From an uncultured Erythrobacter sp. (GTDB lineage: Bacteria > Pseudomonadota > Alphaproteobacteria > Sphingomonadales > Sphingomonadaceae): 64,000 nt of DNA. Below the pieces are notes generated by a model. It searched no databases. It had not been told where the DNA came from and saw nothing but the letters and a program-made list of their open reading frames with translations. Of this stretch, positions 44,792-54,040 are shown piece by piece (position 1 is the stretch's first letter; every line of letters begins with the position of its first letter). The position numbers were made by a program, and so were the translations under genes. Location of the stretch: contig NZ_CANMIJ010000001.1 of NCBI RefSeq assembly GCF_947497915.1, positions 989,611 to 1,053,610 of the forward strand, in the 5' to 3' direction.

Positions 44792-46684
44792 ATGTCGTTC
44801 CCAAATCTTCCAGCAACAATCGCCGATGCCCTGACAGAACGCGAATACACCGCTGCCACCGACGTTCAGGCCGCTGTGCTCGAACCGGAAGCGCGGGGCC
44901 GCGATCTCGTGGTTTCGGCGCAGACAGGCTCGGGCAAGACCGTTGCATTTGGCCTCGCATTTACAGACGAGCTGCTGGACGAGAACGGCAAGGTTCCTTT
45001 TGCTGTGGCACCAAAAGCGCTTGTGATCGCGCCTACGCGGGAGCTTGCATTGCAGGTCAGCCGCGAACTTGGCTGGCTGTATGCGAAAGCGGGCGCGCGT
45101 GTTGCGACCTGTGTTGGCGGGATGAACCCGTCGCAAGAGCGCAAGGCGCTTCGCAGCGGCGCGACTATTGTTGTGGGTACGCCTGGCCGTCTTCGCGACC
45201 ACTTGGAGCGCGGCGCACTCAATCTGTCGGAACTCGCCGTTGCGGTTTTGGATGAAGCGGACGAGATGCTCGACATGGGTTTCCGTGAAGAGCTTGAGGC
45301 GATCCTTGATGCGACGCCTGATGGCCGCCGGACTTTGCTGTTCTCCGCCACAATGCCGCGCCCGATCGAAGCGCTCGCGCGCCGTTATCAACTTAACTCG
45401 CTGCGTATTGCGACAATTGGCAAAGAACGCGGCCACGGCGACATCGCCTATCAAGCTGTCACGGTTTCACCGCCAGAAATTGAGAACGCGGTCGTCAATT
45501 TGCTTCGGTTTCACGAAGCGGAAACGGCAATTTTGTTCTGCGGAACACGCGATAAAGTGCGCCACCTTCATGCGACGCTGCAAGAGCGCGGTTTTGGCGT
45601 TGTTGCCCTATCGGGTGAGCATTCCCAACAAGAGCGTAACCAGGCGCTGCAGGCACTGCGCGACAAACGTGCCCGTGTTTGTGTTGCCACCGATGTTGCG
45701 GCTCGCGGCATCGACTTGCCCAGCGTGAGCTTGGTTGTCCATGTCGAGATCCCGCGCGATGCGGAGACATTGCAGCACCGTTCTGGCCGCACAGGCCGCG
45801 CGGGTAAGAAAGGCACCGCTGTGCTGATCGTACCATTTTCACGCCGCCGCCGTGTCGAAAGCATGTTGCGCAATGCGAAAATCAACGCTGATTGGATCGA
45901 TGCGCCGGATCGCGATGCCATCAAGGCCAAAGACCACGAGCGGATGCTGGCCGAGCTGTTGAAACCGGTCGAGATTGATGAAGCTGACCGCGCGATCGCT
46001 CAGAAAATTCTGGCAGAGCGCAGCGCCGAAGAGATCGCAGCGATGCTGGTGCAGACGCACCGCGCCAAGATGCCAGAGCCGGAAGAGCTGACGGCGAATA
46101 CACCAGAGGCTCGCAAGGCCGCTCAAAAAGACAACCATCGTCCGGGCTTTGAAGACACGGTCTGGTTCAAAATGGATATCGGCCGCCGCGAAGGGGCCGA
46201 CGTGCGCTGGATCTTGCCGCTCATCTGTCGCCGCGGCCATGTGACGCGCAATGAAATCGGCGCGATCCGGATCGCGCAAGGTGAGACGTTCTTCCAAATC
46301 CCGAAAGCGCATGCGGAGAAGGTTGCCGACGCAGTCAAACGCACCGCAGAGAATGACAAAGACGATCGCCCCGTCCACATCGAACAATCCGATGAAGCGC
46401 CGCGTGATGCCGGACGCCGCAATCGCCGCGAAGGCGGCGGCGGCCATGATGGCCCGCGTGGCGGCGGCCATGCAAAGGCAAAGCCGTTCCGTAAAGGTGG
46501 CGGTAAACCTTACGAGAAATCGGCCGGAAAACCTGCGGGCAAGCCAGCGGGTAAGGGCAGGCCATGGGAAGGCGGAGACGCCAAACCGGGCAAAAAGCAC
46601 AAGCCAAAGGGCAAGTTCAGCGGCAAGCCAAAAGGCAAGGGCGGCGGCTACCCCAAAAAGGGCGGATATCCTTCCAAGGATTGA
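44792..46684 (+). CDS. DEAD-box RNA helicase with DbpA-type RNA-binding domain and basic tail
   Basis: 630 residues from the ATG at 44792 (MSFPNLPATIADALTEREY). Helicase motifs: Q-motif region, Walker A AQTGSGKT (43-50), PTRELALQV, TPGRLRDHL, DEAD (154-157), SATMPRPIEA, VATDVAARGIDLPSV, HRSGRTGRAG. A DbpA-like RNA-binding domain follows at about 455-515 (MDIGRREGADVRWILPLICRRGHV). The last 80 residues are a low-complexity Gly/Lys/Pro tail with repeated GKP units (KSAGKPAGKPAGKG, PKGKGGG). It likely acts in ribosome assembly or mRNA remodelling. A longer in-frame extension to 44699 lacks support. Confidence 0.94.
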   Translation: MSFPNLPATIADALTEREYTAATDVQAAVLEPEARGRDLVVSAQTGSGKTVAFGLAFTDELLDENGKVPFAVAPKALVIAPTRELALQVSRELGWLYAKAGARVATCVGGMNPSQERKALRSGATIVVGTPGRLRDHLERGALNLSELAVAVLDEADEMLDMGFREELEAILDATPDGRRTLLFSATMPRPIEALARRYQLNSLRIATIGKERGHGDIAYQAVTVSPPEIENAVVNLLRFHEAETAILFCGTRDKVRHLHATLQERGFGVVALSGEHSQQERNQALQALRDKRARVCVATDVAARGIDLPSVSLVVHVEIPRDAETLQHRSGRTGRAGKKGTAVLIVPFSRRRRVESMLRNAKINADWIDAPDRDAIKAKDHERMLAELLKPVEIDEADRAIAQKILAERSAEEIAAMLVQTHRAKMPEPEELTANTPEARKAAQKDNHRPGFEDTVWFKMDIGRREGADVRWILPLICRRGHVTRNEIGAIRIAQGETFFQIPKAHAEKVADAVKRTAENDKDDRPVHIEQSDEAPRDAGRRNRREGGGGHDGPRGGGHAKAKPFRKGGGKPYEKSAGKPAGKPAGKGRPWEGGDAKPGKKHKPKGKFSGKPKGKGGGYPKKGGYPSKD

Positions 46685-46687
46685 GGT

Positions 46688-47863
46688 TTAACGCGCCATC
46701 ATGGCGTTGCCGATTGCCCTGTTGAGGTAAGCGGATGTGGCGGTGTTGGCAGACACAACCACCACACGGCGCGTGCGACCTTCGGTTTCTGGCTGTGCGA
46801 GAAATAGCGAGCGGTATCCGGCATTTGCACCCGTGTGCGAAATCTCACTTACTTCGCCACCATCTGTGACGCTGATCATTACGCCCAGTCCGTAATACGA
46901 ACCCGGTTCCCAGCCTGTTTTGGCGACAGGCTTGATCATTTCGGTTGCAACGCTCGCTGGTATGGCATTCTCCGCGCCCACAGCGGCATCCATTATCGCT
47001 GCAACAAAACGTGCGTAGTCTTGCGGTGTTGTCCAAAGACCCGCTGCCGCTTTTTCGGGATAGATGTGCCAGCTGTCATTGAGCGAGCTGAAAATTCCCT
47101 CGGTCGGATCAAACCCGGCATCTGCGCCGACAATATTGAGCGGGGCTAAGCCGTCACTGCCAAGCGGCTGTGCAAATGTGCTTTGGGTCATGGCGAGAGG
47201 TGCTAGCAGTACGTCCTGTGCGAGTGCTTCAAAGCTCTGCCCGCTGACATCTTCGGCCCACAACTGCGCAATCGTATAGCCGCCGCCTGAATAGCGGAAC
47301 TTCCCCGGCTCGCCGTCGAATGCGAGCTGGGATTCGATGAAACGCGGCGGCGCGTTGATGACATCGGAGGTGCTCGGGATATCGCCATCGCGGGGATAAC
47401 CGGGATAGCCGGATTGCGAAGCACCAGTTGTGTGCGACAGCAATTGGCGCAGAGTGACGGGCCGATCGCCGCCGTCAAGCGAAGCAATATCAAGCGAGGT
47501 AACCTGCTCTCGGATGTCATCATCCAGACCAACATTCTGCGCGTCCGCAACCATCAAGATAACGGTCGAAGCCACGGCTTTGGAAAGGCTGGCCACCTGC
47601 ATGACGCCGTCTTTGTGCGCGCGCCCGAAATAGAGGTTTTGCGGATCTTTATCGCCGTCGATCACCGTCACGCTGAGTGCGGTGATGCCAAGTTTTTCGG
47701 CTTCGCCGGCAATCAATTGTTCTGTTTTGGCCGGCGAAGCAGACGTAAGGTTCTGCTCAAAATCGGGATCAACGGATGGCTCGAAAATGCTCGCAATTAC
47801 GAGTGCGACAATGCCCAGCAACAGCGCGAGGCCAATCCCGATCCCGACCCGCTTCTTCGTCAT
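46688..47863 (-). CDS. Serine hydrolase of the beta-lactamase class C / esterase family
   Basis: 391 residues. One N-terminal membrane helix or uncleaved signal (VGIGIGLALLLGIVALVIASIF) anchors a periplasmic hydrolase. The catalytic Ser-x-x-Lys is SLSK at 92-95, the Tyr motif is YSG in RYSGGGYT, and HTGANAGYRSLF near residue 340 is the likely third motif. Such proteins are esterases or D-Ala-D-Ala carboxypeptidase relatives; true beta-lactamase activity is not implied. The start lies 2 bases from the leuA stop on the same strand, so it is probably cotranscribed with leuA although the functions look unrelated. Confidence 0.9.
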   Translation of the reverse strand: MTKKRVGIGIGLALLLGIVALVIASIFEPSVDPDFEQNLTSASPAKTEQLIAGEAEKLGITALSVTVIDGDKDPQNLYFGRAHKDGVMQVASLSKAVASTVILMVADAQNVGLDDDIREQVTSLDIASLDGGDRPVTLRQLLSHTTGASQSGYPGYPRDGDIPSTSDVINAPPRFIESQLAFDGEPGKFRYSGGGYTIAQLWAEDVSGQSFEALAQDVLLAPLAMTQSTFAQPLGSDGLAPLNIVGADAGFDPTEGIFSSLNDSWHIYPEKAAAGLWTTPQDYARFVAAIMDAAVGAENAIPASVATEMIKPVAKTGWEPGSYYGLGVMISVTDGGEVSEISHTGANAGYRSLFLAQPETEGRTRRVVVVSANTATSAYLNRAIGNAMMAR

Positions 47864-47864
47864 C

Positions 47865-49538
47865 CTATTTCACAGCCGAATTCGCTACGCTTAGAACGGC
47901 GCGAACACTCGCCGTGGCGATGTCTTCATCAATGCCGCAACCCCAGATGATTTCGTCGCCCGATTGGCACATCAGATATGCTGCGGCGCGTGCATCGCGG
48001 CCTGTTCCCATCGCATGTTCGGAATAATCGAGCACTTTGATGTCGAGGTCGAACGCGGCCTCTAACGTGCTGACAACGCTCGATATCAAGCCATTGCCGC
48101 GCCCCGAAACGCTTTGCTCTCCGCCATCGACCGCGATCTTTCCAGCAAAAACACGGGTGCCGTCCGATGCGCGATTCTCTTCGTAATCGACAAGGCTGAA
48201 GCGGCGGTCTTCGCTTTGCACATGGTATGCGGCCTTGAACGCGTTCCAGATGTCAGCCGCATTTAGCTCGCGGCCAAGATCATCGGCCATATGCTGCACA
48301 TGTTTGGAGAAATCGGCCTGCATTTTCTTGGGCAGCTTGAGACCCTGATCCTGTTCCAGAACCCATGCGAACCCGCCTTTGCCCGATTGCGAGTTAACGC
48401 GAATGACGGCCTCATAATCACGGCCCAAATCAGCCGGATCAATCGGCAGATAAGGGACCCGCCATTGCTCGTCATTTTGCGCTGCGTTGGCTTCAAACCC
48501 TTTCTTGATCGCGTCCTGATGCGAACCGGAAAATGCGGTGTAGACCAGTTCCCCGCCATAGGGGTGGCGTTCATGCACGGGCAGATCGTTGCAATACTCC
48601 ACGGTCTCAATCACCCGGTCGATATCCGAGAAATCGAGGCCGGGATTGACGCCTTGCGTGTAGAGGTTGAGCGCCATCGTGACGAGGCAGCAATTGCCGG
48701 TGCGCTCACCATTGCCAAACAGGCAACCTTCGACACGATCGGCACCGGCCATCAGGCCAAGCTCGGCTGCGGCGACACCGGTCCCGCGATCATTGTGCGT
48801 GTGGAGCGAGATAATCGCGCTTTCGCGGTTCGGCAGGTTACGGCAGAAATACTCGATCTGATCTGCATAAATGTTCGGCGTTGCTGCCTCGACAGTAGCG
48901 GGCAAGTTCAGAATGATTGGTTTTTCAGGGGTGGGCTGGAGCACTTCCATCACCGCTGCACACACCTCTATCGAGAAGCCGATTTCAGCGGTTGAGAACG
49001 TTTCTGGCGAATATTGGAAGTGCCACTCTGTCTCAGGGCGTTTGGTTGCTTCGTCGCGCATCACTTTCGCGCCTGTCCGTGCAATTTCGCGAACTTCATC
49101 TTTGGACATACGGAACACAATATCGCGCCAAGCGGGGCTGACAGCATTGTACAGATGGACGATCGCGGCGCGCGCGCCTTCGAGGCTTTCGAATGAGGTG
49201 CGGATCAAGTCTTCGCGTGATTGCGTGAGAACTTGCACGGTCACATCATCGGGGATTGCGCCAGATTTCACGAGGCCTGATATAAAGTCGAACTCGGTCG
49301 CACCTGCACTAGGAAATCCGACTTCGATTTCTTTCACGCCAATCTCGACCAACAGATCGAAGAACCGGCGCTTTTTCACGGCATCCATCGGATCAATGAT
49401 CGACTGGTTGCCGTCGCGCAGATCGGTGGAGAGCCAGCGCGGGGCGTGTTCAATCAGGCGCGTTGGCCATTGCCGATCAGGCAAATTGATCTGCCCGAAT
49501 GGGCGATATTTGGCGGCAGGATTTTTGAGCATGGTCAT
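47865..49538 (-). CDS. leuA: 2-isopropylmalate synthase (class II)
   Basis: 557 residues. It condenses ketoisovalerate and acetyl-CoA in the first committed step of leucine synthesis. The catalytic barrel has [15 protein letters not shown] (class II start RDGNQ), [14 protein letters not shown], the metal ligands in [11 protein letters not shown] and [14 protein letters not shown]-terminal regulatory domain with [18 protein letters not shown] and [18 protein letters not shown] gives feedback inhibition by leucine. The long yeast-like form is known from several bacteria. ATGs at 49538 and 49532 are both possible. A short leader ORF with clustered Leu codons lies upstream at 49625-49675. Confidence 0.96.
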   Translation of the reverse strand: MTMLKNPAAKYRPFGQINLPDRQWPTRLIEHAPRWLSTDLRDGNQSIIDPMDAVKKRRFFDLLVEIGVKEIEVGFPSAGATEFDFISGLVKSGAIPDDVTVQVLTQSREDLIRTSFESLEGARAAIVHLYNAVSPAWRDIVFRMSKDEVREIARTGAKVMRDEATKRPETEWHFQYSPETFSTAEIGFSIEVCAAVMEVLQPTPEKPIILNLPATVEAATPNIYADQIEYFCRNLPNRESAIISLHTHNDRGTGVAAAELGLMAGADRVEGCLFGNGERTGNCCLVTMALNLYTQGVNPGLDFSDIDRVIETVEYCNDLPVHERHPYGGELVYTAFSGSHQDAIKKGFEANAAQNDEQWRVPYLPIDPADLGRDYEAVIRVNSQSGKGGFAWVLEQDQGLKLPKKMQADFSKHVQHMADDLGRELNAADIWNAFKAAYHVQSEDRRFSLVDYEENRASDGTRVFAGKIAVDGGEQSVSGRGNGLISSVVSTLEAAFDLDIKVLDYSEHAMGTGRDARAAAYLMCQSGDEIIWGCGIDEDIATASVRAVLSVANSAVK

Positions 49539-49624
49539 GGAAACAGAAGCTTTGCGAATGGTGTCTTTAAGATCGGATGGCCTATCCCTTGGAAGCTAGG
49601 CCGCATTCACTCGCACGCAGCCGG

Positions 49625-49675
49625 TCACCCCCAAGGGCGCATAAGTCGTAGGTCTAGGCTGCTGATCCGTGTCAT
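49625..49675 (-). CDS. Putative leuA leader peptide (16 aa)
   Basis: ATG at 49675 to TGA at 49625 encodes MTRISSLDLRLMRPWG, with three leucines at alternating positions read by CTA, CTA and CTT, codons uncommon in this genome. Downstream, before leuA, CCAAGGG can pair with CCCTTGG inside the peptide codons, or GGCCTA with TAGGCC nearby, giving alternative structures. This fits attenuation by ribosome stalling. No T-tract is seen after the last stem, so the mechanism and even translation are uncertain. Confidence 0.4.
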   Translation of the reverse strand: MTRISSLDLRLMRPWG

Positions 49676-49739
49676 AGGCTATGTTCTTGCCGATTTACCC
49701 CGTGCGCTCAAGCTTTTTGGCAAAATATTCACCAGTGGT

Positions 49740-49765
49740 GTAACTTTCGACCTGGCCCTTGCGAA
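49740..49765 (+). promoter_or_regulatory. ECF sigma-type promoter motif upstream of the first YHS gene
   Basis: GTAACT (49740-49745), 16 bases, then CGAA (49762-49765), 65 bases before the ATG. The wider match GGTGTnAC-N15-TGCGAA recurs with identical spacing before the second YHS gene. From memory it fits the Caulobacter sigma-F consensus GTAACC-N16-CGAA. No ECF sigma gene is in the window. Confidence 0.6.
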
Positions 49766-49829
49766 CTCCCCGATGTCAGCGGGCAACAGGCTGCTCGCAC
49801 AGTGACACACTTATTTGGAGGATACCCCG

Positions 49830-50390
49830 ATGAAGAATTCAGTTTTTAAATCCGTTCTTGTCAGCGCTCTGCTGGCGACCGCTGCAGCGTGCAGCGCCCC
49901 TGCTACAGACTCTGCTGATGCCGGCGAAACCACCGAAGCTGTTGCTGCAACCGGTTACTACGCCGATCTTGGCGGTGAGGCGACCGGCCCAGTGTATCGC
50001 AAAGCGAAAGCAGATACGCTTGCAGTTTCAGGCTATGACGTTGTCAGCTACTTCACAGGTGAAGGCGTTCCGGCCGAGGGTTCGGAAGAATTCACGATCC
50101 GTTATGAAGGCTATGATTATCGCTTCGCCAGCGAAGACAACGCCAAGGCATTCATCGAAGACCCGGCGAAATACGCACCTGCCTATGGCGGTTATTGCGC
50201 ATGGGCCATCGGTGCAAATGATGCGCTCGCACCTGGCGATCCGCAAGTTTACGAGATCGTCGACGGCAAGCTCTACCTGAACTTTAACGAAGATGTTCAG
50301 GGTCGCTGGCAGGCTGACATTCCGGGCTTCATCGAAAAAGCCGATGTGAACTATCCAACCCACAATGCCGATGAGCACTATCAGGATTAA
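49830..50390 (+). CDS. YHS-domain lipoprotein
   Basis: 186 residues from the ATG at 49830, preceded by GGAGGA. A lipoprotein-type signal (MKNSVFKSVLVSALLATAAACS, lipobox near AAAC) leads to an acidic linker and then a YHS-like domain. The characteristic run is VSGYDVVSYFTGEG, YRFASEDNAKAFIEDPAKYAPAYGGYCAWAI and GKLYLNFNEDVQGRW. YHS domains are small and probably bind metal or ligand; the cysteine in GYCAWA is at the usual position. It has the same layout as the YHS protein at 51237 and the same promoter motif. It ends at a strong terminator. Confidence 0.87.
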   Translation: MKNSVFKSVLVSALLATAAACSAPATDSADAGETTEAVAATGYYADLGGEATGPVYRKAKADTLAVSGYDVVSYFTGEGVPAEGSEEFTIRYEGYDYRFASEDNAKAFIEDPAKYAPAYGGYCAWAIGANDALAPGDPQVYEIVDGKLYLNFNEDVQGRWQADIPGFIEKADVNYPTHNADEHYQD

Positions 50391-50425
50391 GCCTGACCAA
50401 ACTTACCGCAGTTTTAGATTAGAAA

Positions 50426-50459
50426 GCCCCGCCAGCGCTTACTGCGTTGGCGGGGTTTT
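50426..50459 (+). terminator. Rho-independent terminator after the YHS lipoprotein gene
   Basis: CCCCGCCAGCG (50427-50437) pairs with CGTTGGCGGGG (50445-50455, one G-U) around a 7-base loop and is followed by TTTT. It lies 36 bases after the stop codon and just past the end of the convergent I78-like gene. Confidence 0.92.
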
Positions 50460-50477
50460 CGCTTTTGTTGCGGATGT

Positions 50478-50951
50478 TCAACCGCAGCGCGCGTCGCGGA
50501 TAATGTCTTGGCTATCGAGCATGATGTTGAGGCGAGGATTTGTCGCGTCCGGCTGTACAAAGGCGCCGCCGGGACGAAGGAAACGTATCTCGCGGCCTGG
50601 CCCTGCCACATCTTCAATATCAATCCGGGTGCGTACATCGGCGACCTGACCGACAAATGGCCCCATTTTGTTGGCACCGCATGTGGTCGATGCCGGATCG
50701 GTTGCTGTTCCGGCAGCGAATGCCCCTTCGGCCGCATCGGGTAGAGGTGCAGCAACTGTCGGAGTAGCAACGGCGCGAGGGGCATCGCCTGTTGTGGGCG
50801 GATTGTTGTTTGCACCGTCGCCCACACCATTGATCCGCGCTGCGAAATCTTCAGCCGCTGCGTTGGCATTCGCATCAGCATTCGGATCGGTGCCGCAGGC
50901 GCCAAGGATCAGCAAAACCGTCCCGGCGATAAATGAGCGTGCGAAATTCAT
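50478..50951 (-). CDS. Peptidase inhibitor I78-like lipoprotein
   Basis: 157 residues from the ATG at 50951 (MNFARSFIAGTVLLILGAC, lipobox LGAC). A long Ala/Asn/Pro-rich linker (residues about 20-85) precedes a C-terminal domain of about 65 residues matching the I78 inhibitor family: CGANKMGPFVGQVADVRTR, REIRFLRPGGAFVQPD, PRLNIMLDSQDIIRDARCG, with Cys residues at both ends. Relatives inhibit serine proteases of the subtilisin or trypsin type. It would sit in the periplasm or outer membrane. It converges with the first YHS gene and diverges from the second. Confidence 0.82.
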   Translation of the reverse strand: MNFARSFIAGTVLLILGACGTDPNADANANAAAEDFAARINGVGDGANNNPPTTGDAPRAVATPTVAAPLPDAAEGAFAAGTATDPASTTCGANKMGPFVGQVADVRTRIDIEDVAGPGREIRFLRPGGAFVQPDATNPRLNIMLDSQDIIRDARCG

Positions 50952-51075
50952 GTCTCGTCCCATCAAGTGAATGTCTCACTACGTCTAGAACGCGTTTAGT
51001 TTTTCACCTCTGTGACAGTCAATGCACGATCCGCATCCCGTTCAGATGGCGATGAAAACTTTTTTCGCATCAGGT

Positions 51076-51101
51076 GTCACCAATTGCGGGGGTGCTGCGA
51101 A
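51076..51101 (+). promoter_or_regulatory. ECF sigma-type promoter motif upstream of the second YHS gene
   Basis: GTCACC (51076-51081), 16 bases, then CGAA (51098-51101). The extended form GGTGTCAC-N15-TGCGAA has the same spacing as the motif at 49737-49765. It lies 136 bases before the ATG at 51237. Confidence 0.55.
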
Positions 51102-51236
51102 TACCATGATGTGCGCGGCCACTTGGCGGCTCTCAGGAAATCCGGCCAGACATAACCCCTGCTGGCATCCCCCCTGAAGACCCCGCCTGAAAGCTGACCA
51201 AGTGGTCGCCGCGAACCAGTTTTTAGGAGACCCCCG

Positions 51237-51716
51237 ATGAAGTTCCGTACCATACTCATTGCTGCTGCCGCGCTTGCTGCGCCGATTGCAGCCATCGCTC
51301 CCGCCCATGCCGACGGAGGCATTTTTGTGGGCGTGAACCAAGGCACTATTGCTGTCGGCGGATTTGATACCGTCAGCTATTTCCAAGGCACCGGCGTGCC
51401 AGTGAAGGGCGATGCCAAATACACCGTCCGATACATGGATGCCGAATGGCGCTTTTCGAGCCAGGCCAATGCCGACGCGTTCAAGGAGAATCCAGCGGCC
51501 TATGCGCCGCAATTCGGCGGCCACTGCGCCTGGGCGATGAGCCGCGGCTCGCTCGCTCCCGGAGATCCTCAGGTCTACAAGCTGGTCGACGGCAAGCTTT
51601 ACCTGAACGTAAACAAGCAAGTTCAATCGATGTGGCTGAAAGACGTCCCCGGCTTCATCGCAAAAGCGAACGCAGCGTGGAAAAATGTGCCCACCGGAAA
51701 GCGTTTCGGCGACTGA
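51237..51716 (+). CDS. Secreted YHS-domain protein
   Basis: 159 residues with a cleavable signal peptide (MKFRTILIAAAALAAPIAAIAPAHA/D). The YHS-like domain reads VGGFDTVSYFQGTG, WRFSSQANADAFKENPAAYAPQFGGHCAWAM, GKLYLNVNKQVQSMWLKDVPGFI. It is clearly a paralogue of the lipoprotein at 49830, but free in the periplasm. The start has AGGAGACCCCC directly upstream, nearly the same initiation region as the neighbours at 49830 and 51830. The Cys-rich gene follows by 113 bases with an inverted repeat between. Confidence 0.88.
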   Translation: MKFRTILIAAAALAAPIAAIAPAHADGGIFVGVNQGTIAVGGFDTVSYFQGTGVPVKGDAKYTVRYMDAEWRFSSQANADAFKENPAAYAPQFGGHCAWAMSRGSLAPGDPQVYKLVDGKLYLNVNKQVQSMWLKDVPGFIAKANAAWKNVPTGKRFGD

Positions 51717-51729
51717 TCGAACACCCCGA

Positions 51730-51780
51730 ATTGAGCGCTCCGGTCTGGCCCCTGACCCCCAAACCACCGGAGCGCTCAAT
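51730..51780. repeat. Perfect 15-bp inverted repeat
   Basis: ATTGAGCGCTCCGGT (51730-51744) and ACCGGAGCGCTCAAT (51766-51780) are exact reverse complements separated by 21 bases rich in C. No T-run follows. It could be an RNA stem between the YHS and Cys-rich genes that sets their relative expression. Confidence 0.6.
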
Positions 51781-51829
51781 ACACACAAACTGAGTACCCC
51801 CGAGAGAGAAGTCTGAAAGGAATACCCCG

Positions 51830-52234
51830 ATGTCGAACTCAAAAAGCCTCACCAAAATGTTGATGGTTGCTGGCGGTCTTGCCGTTGCAACGGTTGGAAC
51901 GCCGGCTTTGGCCGATGCCCCATGCGGCCCAAGCACCAGCGCATCAAACAGCTCATCAGGAATCTATGGCGGAAGCCGCGCTGCGGAAGCACGCGCTGAA
52001 CGTAAAGCACGCAAAGCTGCAAAGAAGGCTGCGAAAGCGCAAGCCTGCGCGGCTGCTGCTTGTGCTGCAAATGCCTGCAGCGCGGCAGCATGTGAAGCGA
52101 GTGCCTGCGGTGTAGCCGCATGCGGCGCGGCGGATTGCGCCGCGGCAGCAGATGCCTGCGCGGCGAGTGCCTGTGAAGCGGCAGCATGCGCTGCGAGCGC
52201 TTGCGAAGCTGGAGCTTGCGCACCGAAAGCCTGA
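51830..52234 (+). CDS. Exported Ala-rich protein with cysteine every fifth residue
   Basis: 134 residues. A signal peptide (MSNSKSLTKMLMVAGGLAVATVGTPALA) is followed by a Ser-rich stretch, a basic helix (RAERKARKAAKKAAKAQ) and a C-terminal array of twelve cysteines from about residue 72. Units are five residues (AANAC, SAAAC, EASAC, GVAAC, GAADC), with one seven-residue step (AAAADAC). The 5' untranslated sequence (GGAATACCCCG before ATG) resembles those of both YHS genes. I know no matching family. A metal-binding or disulfide-rich structural role is inference. No peptide-modifying enzyme is nearby. Confidence 0.75.
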   Translation: MSNSKSLTKMLMVAGGLAVATVGTPALADAPCGPSTSASNSSSGIYGGSRAAEARAERKARKAAKKAAKAQACAAAACAANACSAAACEASACGVAACGAADCAAAADACAASACEAAACAASACEAGACAPKA

Positions 52235-52246
52235 CGGTGCGCACTT

Positions 52247-52301
52247 TGGGGTGCGGTTGGCCTATACTTCCTCCTAGGTAGGTCGGCTGCACCCCATTTT
52301 T
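52247..52301 (+). terminator. Possible terminator after the Cys-rich gene
   Basis: TGGGGTGC (52247-52254) pairs with GCACCCCA (52289-52296) and is followed by TTTTT. The 34-base loop is long, so folding is less certain than for the hairpin at 52327. Confidence 0.4.
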
Positions 52302-52326
52302 CGACGACAAGGCTTAGGAGGATAGG

Positions 52327-52356
52327 CGGCCCGCAAAGCATTTGCTTTGTGGGCCG
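52327..52356. terminator. Hairpin between the Cys-rich and DUF4329 genes
   Basis: CGGCCCGCAAAGC (52327-52339) pairs with GCTTTGTGGGCCG (52344-52356, one G-U) around the loop ATTT. It lies between convergent genes; the flanking T-content is modest. Confidence 0.65.
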
Positions 52357-52371
52357 TATCTGTTTGCGGGT

Positions 52372-52974
52372 TCAACAATCCGCCGAATTGTCGCGGAAGC
52401 GGCCCATGAGAGCAGGGACATCATACTCATTCTCCGGCGCGTAGGCTTCGCAGAGCTCGTAATTCGGGTCCTGGGCAAGACACCCTTCGTCGCAGACCAT
52501 TTTTGCGACTTCGCGCCCGCCATCGATCCACCAAAAACGGCCTCCCGGGGTCGCAAGATAGCCATCCATGCCGAGGGCGGAGTCGCTTCGCAGGTCGAGC
52601 ACAGAAGGCACTTCGCTGTCATATTGCTCGTTCTGGGCGGCGTGTGTGTGAAAGCTGGCGAGCGGCTTCATGCCCGGTTCGTCGAAAAAGGCTATTCCGC
52701 AGCTCGCTTCATCGCCGGGCTTGGGCGATGAGGCGCCGAGTTCACCATTGCTGCGTTCAAAAATGATCCCGCAAAGTTCAATGTCTTCATCGAAAGATCG
52801 CTGCTGCAAGGCATCTAGCTGGTCGCGAGCAAATGCCTGCACTTCGGATTGTGTCGTGGTGACAACGAAGTCTTCGGGGCCTTTTACATTGAAATAAGCG
52901 CGCCCGACGATAGCGGCCCAAGCAAGGCCGCACAGACCGAAAATTAGGAGAGTGGTGGAGCGGGTGTTGGTCAT
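52372..52974 (-). CDS. Membrane-anchored DUF4329-like protein
   Basis: 200 residues from MTNTRSTT at 52974. One N-terminal hydrophobic segment (TLLIFGLCGLAWAAIVGRAYF) anchors a domain with the DUF4329 pattern: IELCGIIFERSNGELGAS, MKPLASFHTHAAQNEQYDSEVPSVLDL and YLATPGGRFWWIDGG. The His-x-His in SFHTHA and the acidic residues after it resemble a JAB/MPN-like metal site, so a peptidase-like fold is possible. Function is not established. It follows ilvC by 19 bases on the same strand, probably at the end of the ilv transcript. Confidence 0.75.
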   Translation of the reverse strand: MTNTRSTTLLIFGLCGLAWAAIVGRAYFNVKGPEDFVVTTTQSEVQAFARDQLDALQQRSFDEDIELCGIIFERSNGELGASSPKPGDEASCGIAFFDEPGMKPLASFHTHAAQNEQYDSEVPSVLDLRSDSALGMDGYLATPGGRFWWIDGGREVAKMVCDEGCLAQDPNYELCEAYAPENEYDVPALMGRFRDNSADC

Positions 52975-52993
52975 GTCACCCGCTCCGGTGCCC

Positions 52994-54040
<1,047 letters not shown>

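Noticed and set aside
51830..52234. Idea that the Cys-rich protein is a bufferin-like modified peptide precursor.
   Set aside because: Signal peptide plus cysteines and a sigma-F-like motif nearby fit, but no DUF692-type modifying enzyme, DUF2063 partner or DoxX gene is in the neighbourhood, and the cysteine pattern differs from the DUF2282 precursors I recall.
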